From assembly GCA_030613225.1 (NCBI GenBank), contig JAUWMJ010000049.1, positions 1-11,291 on the forward strand: 11,291 bases of DNA, given 5' to 3'. Both the position numbers and the translations under genes were made by a program. The notes under the pieces are model-generated. The model made no database searches, was not told where the DNA came from, and saw only the letters and a program-made list of their open reading frames with translations. Positions 6,168 through 11,291 of the stretch are shown here, one piece after another; the first letter of the stretch is position 1; each line of letters begins with the position of its first letter. Source of the DNA: Desulfobacterales bacterium (GTDB lineage: Bacteria; Desulfobacterota; Desulfobacteria; Desulfobacterales; JAUWMJ01).

Positions 6168-6999
6168 CAAAATATTCAGTCCTTCCAAAAACCGATAAAC
6201 TGATTTTGTCTATTAATTCCATCTTTCTTTTTTCATCTTCTATGCTGATATACGGCGCTTTGACACCTTTAAGAATCATTGTTTCCATGTTGGCTTTTTC
6301 AAGCTGTTGCCTGAATTTTTCAGCCCTTTGCAAATTTTTAAAATAAAATCTTTTCTTATCCATAAGCGCGCTAAATAAGTTCGAAATATTTTCGGCTTCA
6401 TCTAAAAAGGATAGTATAAAATCAAGGCATTCAAGAAAATCGCCGCTTTCATCTTCCATTTTTTCAAAAAAATCACATAAAAAAAAGATCTTATTTTCAG
6501 CAATTTCATTAACTGTATTTCTAAGTTTGACCTTAACAGAAATTTTCAGTTTTTCGGAAACACCTGTGTCGATTGCAGCAGATATCTTTTCATCAATATT
6601 CCTGTTAATATTCAGCCGGGTTAAGAATCGACCTGCTGCCTCATATGGCATTTTTACACTAAGAGCGCCTTTATTGTCAGGGAAATGTATTGTCGATTCA
6701 ATGTGCCCGGAGGAAAGATAATCCAAAACCTTTTTTTCATCTTCTCTGCAATAATTATGGCTTTCCAGGAGATCTTCCAGCCTGGCCTGAATCTCTTCAT
6801 CAGGAAAAAAAATAAGCTCTATTAAAGAATCTCTTTCACAGTCGGAATTATCAACAATTATTTTTTCAAGCTCATTTATGCAGGGGCTTGAAAATGTCGA
6901 ATCGATAAAGTGCATTACGTCGCTGTTTAGATGTATCCCTTCCTTGAGGATCTTCTCGATTCTTTCAGCGAGCAATCTGCATTTTTCATCAGCGTTCAT
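6127..6999 (-). CDS. Unrecognised acidic helical protein
   Basis: A 290-residue protein that I cannot assign to a family. It has no signal peptide or membrane segment, so it is probably cytoplasmic. It is rich in Glu, Asp, Lys, Leu and Ile and reads as mainly alpha-helical. Residues about 205-265 contain heptad-like stretches (KNLQRAEKFRQQLEKANMET) that may form a coiled coil. A strand-like segment at about 105-125 (STIHFPDNKGALSVKMPYEA) breaks the helices, and the tail is basic (MPIRITQVRRPW). The ATG at 6999 has no clear Shine-Dalgarno. An in-frame TGA nine codons upstream prevents extension. TATATT ends only 7 bases before the ATG, so a leaderless transcript is possible. The neighbours give no functional hint. 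Normal codon use and an uninterrupted 290-codon frame support a real gene. Confidence 0.75.
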   Translation of the reverse strand: MNADEKCRLLAERIEKILKEGIHLNSDVMHFIDSTFSSPCINELEKIIVDNSDCERDSLIELIFFPDEEIQARLEDLLESHNYCREDEKKVLDYLSSGHIESTIHFPDNKGALSVKMPYEAAGRFLTRLNINRNIDEKISAAIDTGVSEKLKISVKVKLRNTVNEIAENKIFFLCDFFEKMEDESGDFLECLDFILSFLDEAENISNLFSALMDKKRFYFKNLQRAEKFRQQLEKANMETMILKGVKAPYISIEDEKRKMELIDKISLSVFGRTEYFDMPIRITQVRRPW

Positions 7000-7096
7000 A
7001 GTGTAAAATATAAGCGTTCAAGGAACGTTGAAACTAGAAATTGGAAATTTGGCCTTAATGCTTTTGTACTGTAGAATTATGTCTGATTTTATATTT

Positions 7097-7219
7097 TATC
7101 ACGAAAACACGAAAGGAGGAAAGCACGAAATATCCTTTCCCCCTAATTCTTTTTTCGTGTTTTCGCCTGCCCCGTAGGTCTGGTAGATCGTACCGGGGTC
7201 TTTTCGGGCTTTCGTGATT
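7097..7219. repeat. TTTCGTG-type palindromic element, copy A
   Basis: The left arm (7098-7130) reads TCACGAAAACACGAAA, a short variable piece, then GAAAGCACGAAA. The right arm runs from TTTTTTCGTGTTTTCG (7150-7165) to GGCTTTCGTGAT (7207-7218) and is its inverted partner. Each arm is made of near-tandem copies of a seven-base phrase (TTTCGTG or its complement). The right arm is interrupted at about 7166-7200 by a separate small hairpin (CCCCG...CGGGG) that copy B lacks. The element lies wholly in intergenic DNA. Confidence 0.7.
7166..7200. repeat. Hairpin insertion nested in copy A
   Basis: CCCCG (7170-7174) pairs with CGGGG (7194-7198). Inside, GGTCT pairs with AGATC allowing one wobble. The roughly 35-base block splits the right arm of the surrounding element exactly where copy B continues with TTTCGTGC phrases. 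It therefore looks like an insertion into a pre-existing element, or an alternative module. Confidence 0.4.
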
Positions 7220-7301
7220 GGTTTTTAATCTTCAACAGAGTTTTTCAACTTTTGTTCCATTTATCGAAGTCTTACCAAACCATATCTTAGCGCTTCTGCC
7301 T

Positions 7302-7892
7302 CTACATGCCCAACTTATAACCGCTGACCCTGCCGTCATCATCAAAAAAAACTTTTTTCCGGATGAACTTGCTCGTCCAGTATGTCCAGACATTATGTTC
7401 CTGTCTGAACGTTGCATGCTCAGGTGGAGGACCATAACACACTAAAACCGCCTTTTTATTCATTCCTTTAACAACTTCTCCTTTTTTGATGGCGGCAATT
7501 TCGTCTTTACTCATTCCGGAGGTCAACTCATCGAATTGCTTTGTTGTAAATAAGTTTTTTTTGAACTGCTGTATTGTTTTCCCGGGATGGTACTTTTTTT
7601 GCCAGAAAATACAAAAAGCCTTATTTTCTTTGACCGTGATAAAAATAATCGCTTTGTGCCGACGGTTGGTTGTTATTATCTCGACATCACGTACCAGTGT
7701 ACCGGCGGGTATGATGGCGCCTTTTTTATAATTGATTGACCATATCCTTTCAGGCTTTTCGAACCAGATATTATAAGCCGTGCAAATATTTTGCCCGGAT
7801 GTTGCTTTGCCCGGTACAGGAGTCGTGAAAAAAACAAACCCGGCCATAATGAAAAGAAATACTGTTATTGTTTTGCAAATTCTTTGTTTCAT
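7302..7892 (-). CDS. Exported protein with C-terminal BamE/SmpA-like domain
   Basis: A protein of 196 residues from the ATG at 7892. A TTG at 7922 would add ten residues in front of the signal peptide and is less likely. Residues 1-30 are a signal peptide (MKQRICK, hydrophobic core TITVFLFIMAGFVFF, cleavage near PGKA). No lipobox is present, unlike true BamE. A central region (about 40-100) has beta-type strands (AIIPAGTLVRDVEII, KAIIFITVKENKAFCIFW). After a linker, residues about 137-195 show the BamE/SmpA pattern: GEVVKGMNKKAVLVCYGPPP, NVWTYWTSKF, KKVFFDDDGRV. In that fold the GM...V...GPP helix is followed by the W.YW strands and a terminal FDDDG.V hairpin. Proteins of this layout are common in sulfate-reducing and related bacteria and their function is unknown; this is family knowledge from memory. 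The gene lies between two palindromic elements. Confidence 0.75.
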   Translation of the reverse strand: MKQRICKTITVFLFIMAGFVFFTTPVPGKATSGQNICTAYNIWFEKPERIWSINYKKGAIIPAGTLVRDVEIITTNRRHKAIIFITVKENKAFCIFWQKKYHPGKTIQQFKKNLFTTKQFDELTSGMSKDEIAAIKKGEVVKGMNKKAVLVCYGPPPEHATFRQEHNVWTYWTSKFIRKKVFFDDDGRVSGYKLGM

Positions 7893-7933
7893 TTGTTTAC
7901 ATCTTTTCCCCAACCCGGACAAGCCGGAACCTG

Positions 7934-8077
7934 ATTGAATATTGATTATTGAAGATTGAATATTTATTGAATCGCTCGCGCAGCGCAGGCGCTTGCGCCG
8001 CGTGTCGCTCTATCTTTCTTATATAAATTGATGGATTTCATTCAATTTTCAATATTCAATAGAAAATATTCAATTTT
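7934..8077. repeat. ATTGAA-type palindromic element with GC-rich loop
   Basis: The left arm (7934-7971) is built of ATTGAATATTG-like phrases. The right arm (8037-8076) carries the complementary ATTCAATTTTCAATATTC phrases, so the two can form a long imperfect stem. The roughly 65-base loop begins with a very GC-rich palindrome block (7972-8005, including AGCGC-AG-GCGCT and GGCGC-TT-GCGCC). This contrasts sharply with the AT-rich arms. Part of the loop recurs at 4339-4356 in inverted orientation. It fills the whole gap between polA and the BamE-like gene. Confidence 0.6.
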
Positions 8078-8144
8078 TCAAGATAGAGGAAGTATAGCAA
8101 TTATTTTTTATGCCAAAAAAAGCACAAATTTTGCAAATAAGAAA

Positions 8145-10823
8145 CTAATGCGCTTCTGCCCAGTTTTCCCCACATTCTACGTTTACCTTAAGGGGAACTT
8201 TAAGCTCCCAGACTCCTTCCATAATTTCTTTTACAAGGTTTTTTACAATATTGAGTTCGTCGGATGGTACTTCGAAAATAAGTTCATCGTGCACAGACAA
8301 AAGCATTGCTGAGTTTAATTTTTTTTCCTTAAATGCTTTGTCCACTTTTATCATTGCAACTTTAATCAGGTCGGCCGCAGAGCCCTGAATCGGGGTGTTT
8401 ATGGCTGTTCGCTCGGCAAACTGGCGAATGTTTCTGTTTGGACTGTTTATGTCCGGCAGGAGCCGGATTCGGCCGAGCAAAGTACTTGTCTGTTTTGTTT
8501 TTATGGCTTCCTCGATGGTACTGTCTATAAATTTTTTGACGCCCTTATACCTTGCAAAGTAGTTGTCGATGTATGTTTTAGCCATCTTCCGGCTTATATC
8601 AAGCTGCTTTGAAAGGCCGAAGGGGCTCATGCCGTATATGATTCCAAAATTTATCGCTTTGGCCTGCTGCCTGAGTTCCTTTGTAATAAATGACGGGAAA
8701 ACCTGAAACACCTCTGCTGCTGTCCGCATGTGGATATCTTCATCTTCCATAAACGCCTTGATCAGGATTTGATCGCCGGAACAGTGGGCAAGTATTCTAA
8801 GCTCTACCTGGGAATAATCTGCAGAAACAAGATGCCATTTCCTTTTAGGTACAAACGCCCTGCGGATTTCTCTTCCCTCATCAGTTCGGACAGGAATATT
8901 CTGGAGATTAGGATCTGAGCTGCTCAGGCGTCCTGTAGCGGTAACAGTCTGATTAAAGGAAGTATGGATGCGGCCTGTCTCCGGGTGTACCAGATCAAGC
9001 AGCGCATCCGTATAAGTTGATTTCAGTTTGGCCAGAGTTCTGTGTTTAAGTATCAGTGCGGGAAGCTCATTATTTACGGCAAGTTCGGTCAAAACATCAA
9101 CGTCTGTGGAAAAGCCTGTCTTTTTTTTAGTCTTCTTTCCGGGCGGCAGTTTAAGCTTATCAAAAAGAATATGCCCGAGCTGCTGGGTGGATTTTATATT
9201 GAATCTTTCCCCTGCAACTTCATATATGCTTTTTTCAAGCGTCCCGAGCTGTATTTCAAATGTCTTTGACAGGCTGTGAAGCTTATCTTTATTAACACAT
9301 ATCCCGTTCATCTCCATTCTCATCAAAACAGGCACAAGGGGCATTTCAACTTTTTCGAAAAGTTCCGTCAGACCCGCCTTGTTTAACTCAGGGCCTAAAA
9401 CATGGTAGGCCATAAGAGTAATATCAGCATCTTCACATGCATAGGGATAGGCTTTTTCTATAGGAACCTGTGCAAAACCGGAAGCATTTTTACCCTTCCC
9501 GACAACTTCCTTGTATGTAATTGTTCTATGATCCAGAAAATCAAGGGCGATCTGATCCAGGTTGTGAGCCCTTTTTGACGGGTTAATCAGATAAGATGCC
9601 ACCATTGTATCAAAAACAACACCCTCCAGATTTATTCCGTGACGGTCAAGAACTATCCAGTCATATTTTATATTCTGGCCGATCTTTTTAATATCCGGAT
9701 TTTCAAGCACCGGTTTCAAAAGATCTATAACATCTTTAAGTGCAAGCTGCTCAGGCATATCCGGGTAATCATGGGCGCATGGAATATAAAAAGCTTCATC
9801 GGCTTTCATGGAAAATGATAATCCTACAAGATTTGCTTTCATAGGATTTTTAGAGGTTGTTTCGGTATCAATGGCGAAAACCTGTGCTGTTTTCAGCCTG
9901 GAAACAAGATCTGAAAGTTCTTCGATGCTGTGAACTAATCGGTAATCCTTTTTGCTTAAATCGGCCTTTGCAGGAAATGCTTGTTGCAACTGTCTGAATT
10001 CCAGGTCTTTGAACAGCTTTGACAGTTTAGCATTATCCGGCTCTTTGATTTCAAATTCCTGTGGGTTAAATTCCAGCGGCACAGAGGTATTTATTGTAAC
10101 AAGCTCACGGCTCAAGAATGCCTGTTCCCTGTATTTTACCAGGTTTTCATGTTGTTTTTTCTTTGTTATTGTATCGACCTTTTCATAAAGATTCTTCATG
10201 CTCCCAAAGGTTTTGATCAATGAAAGTGCGGTTTTGGGGCCGATTCCGGGTACGCCGGGGATATTATCCGCTGTATCGCCGGAAAGTCCCATGACATCAA
10301 TCATCATGCAGGGTTCAACCCCATTTACTTCCCTGATGCTTTTTTCATCAATGGTCTTATTCTTCATTGGATCCCAGATAATCGATTTCTCTGTTACAAG
10401 CTGCATGAAATCTTTATCACCTGTTACCATGATCACTGAAAACCCGTTTTTTTCAGCCATATTAGCACAGGTTCCAATTAAATCATCAGCCTCAAAACCG
10501 GGCATTTCAATTACAGGAAGATTGAACCCTGTAGTTACTTCCTTTATATAAGGAATTTGAACCGACAAATCTTCCGGCATGGGTGGCCGGTTCGCTTTAT
10601 ATTCTTTATAGATTTTATGCCTGAATGTCGGGCCCTTTGAATCGAAAAAGATCCCGATATATTCAGGGGAGCGGTCTTCAATCAGTTTTAAGATCATACG
10701 CGTAAATCCGAATACCGCATTAGTTGGAAGTCCTTTTGAATTAGAAAGTCCCCGGACAGCATGATAGGCACGGTAAATATAAGCGCTTCCGTCTATCATA
10801 TATATTGTTTTTTCATTTTCCAT
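8145..10823 (-). CDS. polA: DNA polymerase I with 5' nuclease and proofreading domains
   Basis: An 892-residue full-length family A polymerase for gap filling, Okazaki-primer removal and repair. The 5'-nuclease domain (about 1-280) has Asp11, the FEADDLIG cluster (113-114), TGDKDF (136-138) and the GVPGIGPKTA helix-hairpin-helix (190-199). The 3'-5' exonuclease domain (about 300-485) keeps its metal ligands Asp319 and Glu321 (AIDTET), Asp388 (QNIKYDW) and Tyr461/Asp465 (YACEDAD), so proofreading should be active. The polymerase domain (about 500-892) has motif A SADYSQVELR (Asp669), motif B RQQAKAINFGIIYG (Lys722, Phe726, Tyr730) and motif C LLSVHDE (Asp846, Glu847). Phe726 at the sugar-discriminating position predicts discrimination against dideoxynucleotides. 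The start is the ATG at 10823 with a weak GAGAG upstream. A hairpin element lies in the leader, and a cysteine-rich gene is divergent to it. No key residue is missing. Confidence 0.98.
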   Translation of the reverse strand: MENEKTIYMIDGSAYIYRAYHAVRGLSNSKGLPTNAVFGFTRMILKLIEDRSPEYIGIFFDSKGPTFRHKIYKEYKANRPPMPEDLSVQIPYIKEVTTGFNLPVIEMPGFEADDLIGTCANMAEKNGFSVIMVTGDKDFMQLVTEKSIIWDPMKNKTIDEKSIREVNGVEPCMMIDVMGLSGDTADNIPGVPGIGPKTALSLIKTFGSMKNLYEKVDTITKKKQHENLVKYREQAFLSRELVTINTSVPLEFNPQEFEIKEPDNAKLSKLFKDLEFRQLQQAFPAKADLSKKDYRLVHSIEELSDLVSRLKTAQVFAIDTETTSKNPMKANLVGLSFSMKADEAFYIPCAHDYPDMPEQLALKDVIDLLKPVLENPDIKKIGQNIKYDWIVLDRHGINLEGVVFDTMVASYLINPSKRAHNLDQIALDFLDHRTITYKEVVGKGKNASGFAQVPIEKAYPYACEDADITLMAYHVLGPELNKAGLTELFEKVEMPLVPVLMRMEMNGICVNKDKLHSLSKTFEIQLGTLEKSIYEVAGERFNIKSTQQLGHILFDKLKLPPGKKTKKKTGFSTDVDVLTELAVNNELPALILKHRTLAKLKSTYTDALLDLVHPETGRIHTSFNQTVTATGRLSSSDPNLQNIPVRTDEGREIRRAFVPKRKWHLVSADYSQVELRILAHCSGDQILIKAFMEDEDIHMRTAAEVFQVFPSFITKELRQQAKAINFGIIYGMSPFGLSKQLDISRKMAKTYIDNYFARYKGVKKFIDSTIEEAIKTKQTSTLLGRIRLLPDINSPNRNIRQFAERTAINTPIQGSAADLIKVAMIKVDKAFKEKKLNSAMLLSVHDELIFEVPSDELNIVKNLVKEIMEGVWELKVPLKVNVECGENWAEAH

Positions 10824-10861
10824 TTAAATTTTTCTCTCGTATTAAAAAATATAAAAAAACT

Positions 10862-10968
10862 AATCACGAAAACACGAAATTAGGAAAGCACGAAATTAAA
10901 ACCAATATTAATTTGTATAATATCTTTTTCGTGTTTTCGTACTTTCGTGCTTTCGTGCTTTCGTGATA
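10862..10968. repeat. TTTCGTG-type palindromic element, copy B
   Basis: The left arm (10863-10894) reads ATCACGAAAACACGAAAT, then TAGGAAAGCACGAAA. The right arm (10925-10967) is TTTTTCGTGTTTTCGT followed by three more phrases ending TTTCGTGAT, the inverted partner. It shares arm order, outer ends (ATCACG/CGTGAT) and the AGGAAAGCACGAAA block with copy A, while the central spacer is unrelated. It lies about 40 bases upstream of the polA start and probably inside its leader. Confidence 0.7.
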
Positions 10969-11016
10969 AAAAGATTTTTTTGATCAATTTTCGTCTGTTG
11001 TGAAAATTTGTTTATT

Positions 11017-11046
11017 TTGATAACCTGTTTTCACTAAATATGTCAA
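11017..11046 (-). promoter_or_regulatory. Candidate polA promoter
   Basis: The minus strand has a perfect TTGACA (11046-11041), an 18-base spacer and TATCAA (11022-11017, four of six consensus bases). Starting there, the polA leader would be about 185 bases long and would contain the whole copy B hairpin. The -35 is convincing; the -10 is only fair. Confidence 0.35.
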
Positions 11047-11070
11047 CCTATCGTATAGGATAGTCTAATC

Positions 11071-11291
11071 TTGTCGGTCTCAAAAGTTAAAACAGCATAC
11101 AGAAGAAAGTACAGAAAAAATAGAAAATATCTCTGCCACTGCTGCGGGGAAATATTTCCTTTCTGCTGGACATGCAGGTGCGGCTTTTCTATTTGTCAGG
11201 CTTGTATGTATGAAAATGTATGGGGGATGTCATGTAATGGAATAACATGGGAATGTCCGGACTGCGGCGGACAGAACGGGTTTGGGAATCA
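11071..11291 (+). CDS. Cysteine-rich, probably zinc-binding protein (N-terminal part, cut by window edge)
   Basis: An open frame runs from an in-frame TAG at 11055 to the window end. The only usable start before the conserved part is the TTG at 11071, with AGGA 10 bases upstream. The 73 visible residues begin with a basic segment (KTAYRRKYRKNRKYL) and then hold eleven cysteines: 22, 24, 25, 32, 35, 37, 42, 45, 55, 62 and 65. They are arranged as CHCC, CWTCRCGF, CQAC and CPDCGGQNGFG. Such paired C-x2-C knuckles are typical of structural zinc sites (zinc ribbon or treble-clef type). An aromatic-rich context (FPFCW, YENVWGM, ITWEC) supports a folded domain. I cannot name the family. It is divergent from polA across 247 bases, so a nucleic-acid-related role is possible but unproven. 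The protein may end soon after the window edge or carry another domain. Confidence 0.65.
   Translation, partial: MSVSKVKTAYRRKYRKNRKYLCHCCGEIFPFCWTCRCGFSICQACMYENVWGMSCNGITWECPDCGGQNGFGN

Larger units (their letters stand above)
7000..7301. other. Spacer holding a TTTCGTG-type element
   Basis: The 302 bases between the BamE-like gene and the unrecognised gene. They contain the palindromic element at 7097-7219. Next to the downstream gene they also hold a short phrase GAAACTAGAAATTGG (7038-7052) of simple-repeat character. No open frame worth calling is present, and there is no clear terminator for the BamE-like gene. Confidence 0.4.
10824..11070. other. Divergent intergenic region between polA and the cysteine-rich gene
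   Basis: These 247 bases carry copy B of the TTTCGTG-type element near polA and a candidate polA promoter near the other end. They also carry a small palindrome CCTAT-CGT-ATAGG (11047-11059), which abuts the -35 and overlaps the ribosome binding site of the divergent gene. Confidence 0.4.

Noticed and set aside
7097..7219. TTTCGTG phrases as a CRISPR array
   Set aside because: The phrases are about 7 bases long and inverted between arms, with no regular spacers and no cas genes nearby.
7893..7922. TTG start at 7922 for the BamE-like protein
   Set aside because: It would place ten residues including extra lysines before a normal signal peptide. The ATG at 7892 gives a standard MKQR-hydrophobic signal.
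8115..8135. Possible polA terminator (GCAAAATTTGTGC followed by seven T on the minus strand)
   Set aside because: The would-be stem is about three pairs with no proper loop; too weak to call.
10198..10551. Plus-strand open frame of 117 codons inside polA
   Set aside because: Antisense to the conserved 5'-nuclease domain of polA; a shadow frame.

Overview
The window looks like chromosomal DNA from a Gram-negative bacterium of low to moderate GC. It encodes lipoproteins, signal-peptide proteins and the start of a probable outer-membrane barrel. Intergenic regions are long, AT-rich and loaded with palindromic repeats. The BamE-like exported protein, the FlgT_N-like lipoprotein and this style of extragenic repeat all remind me of Desulfobacterota (Desulfobacterales type). 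That assignment is inference; no rRNA or other phylogenetic marker apart from polA is present.

Left part (1-4070), all on the minus strand and probably one transcription unit. In transcription order it holds a TetR-family repressor, a DUF1254/DUF1214-like lipoprotein, a second and longer DUF1254/DUF1214-like exported protein, and the N-terminal part of an exported, probably outer-membrane, protein that runs off the left edge. A TTGACA promoter overlaps a perfect 7+2+7 palindrome just upstream of tetR, the classical layout of autorepression. Two further structures sit in the gaps: a perfect 8-3-8 palindrome between the DUF genes, and a strong hairpin before the last gene. Overall this looks like a ligand-responsive envelope module of unknown substrate.

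Middle part (4070-8144). Three unrelated minus-strand genes are separated by long spacers: a lipoprotein with an N-terminal FlgT_N-like domain and a C-terminal carbohydrate-binding-module-like region, an unrecognised acidic helical protein, and a secreted protein ending in a BamE/SmpA-like domain. The spacers hold no convincing RNA gene. They do hold inverted repeats whose arms are themselves built of short tandem phrases (TTTCGTG type, ATTGAA type and others), a GC-rich core present twice, and one possible decayed coding stretch.

Right part (8145-11291). A full-length, apparently catalytically intact DNA polymerase I gene on the minus strand has a second TTTCGTG-type hairpin in its presumed 5' leader. 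Divergent from it, a cysteine-rich zinc-binding-type protein starts at a TTG codon and runs off the right edge.

The best candidates for undescribed biology are the TetR/DUF1254 envelope locus, the FlgT_N plus CBM-like fusion lipoprotein, the cysteine-rich protein beside polA, and the family of palindromic elements with tandem-phrase arms. No defence system, CRISPR array, intact transposase or phage gene is visible.
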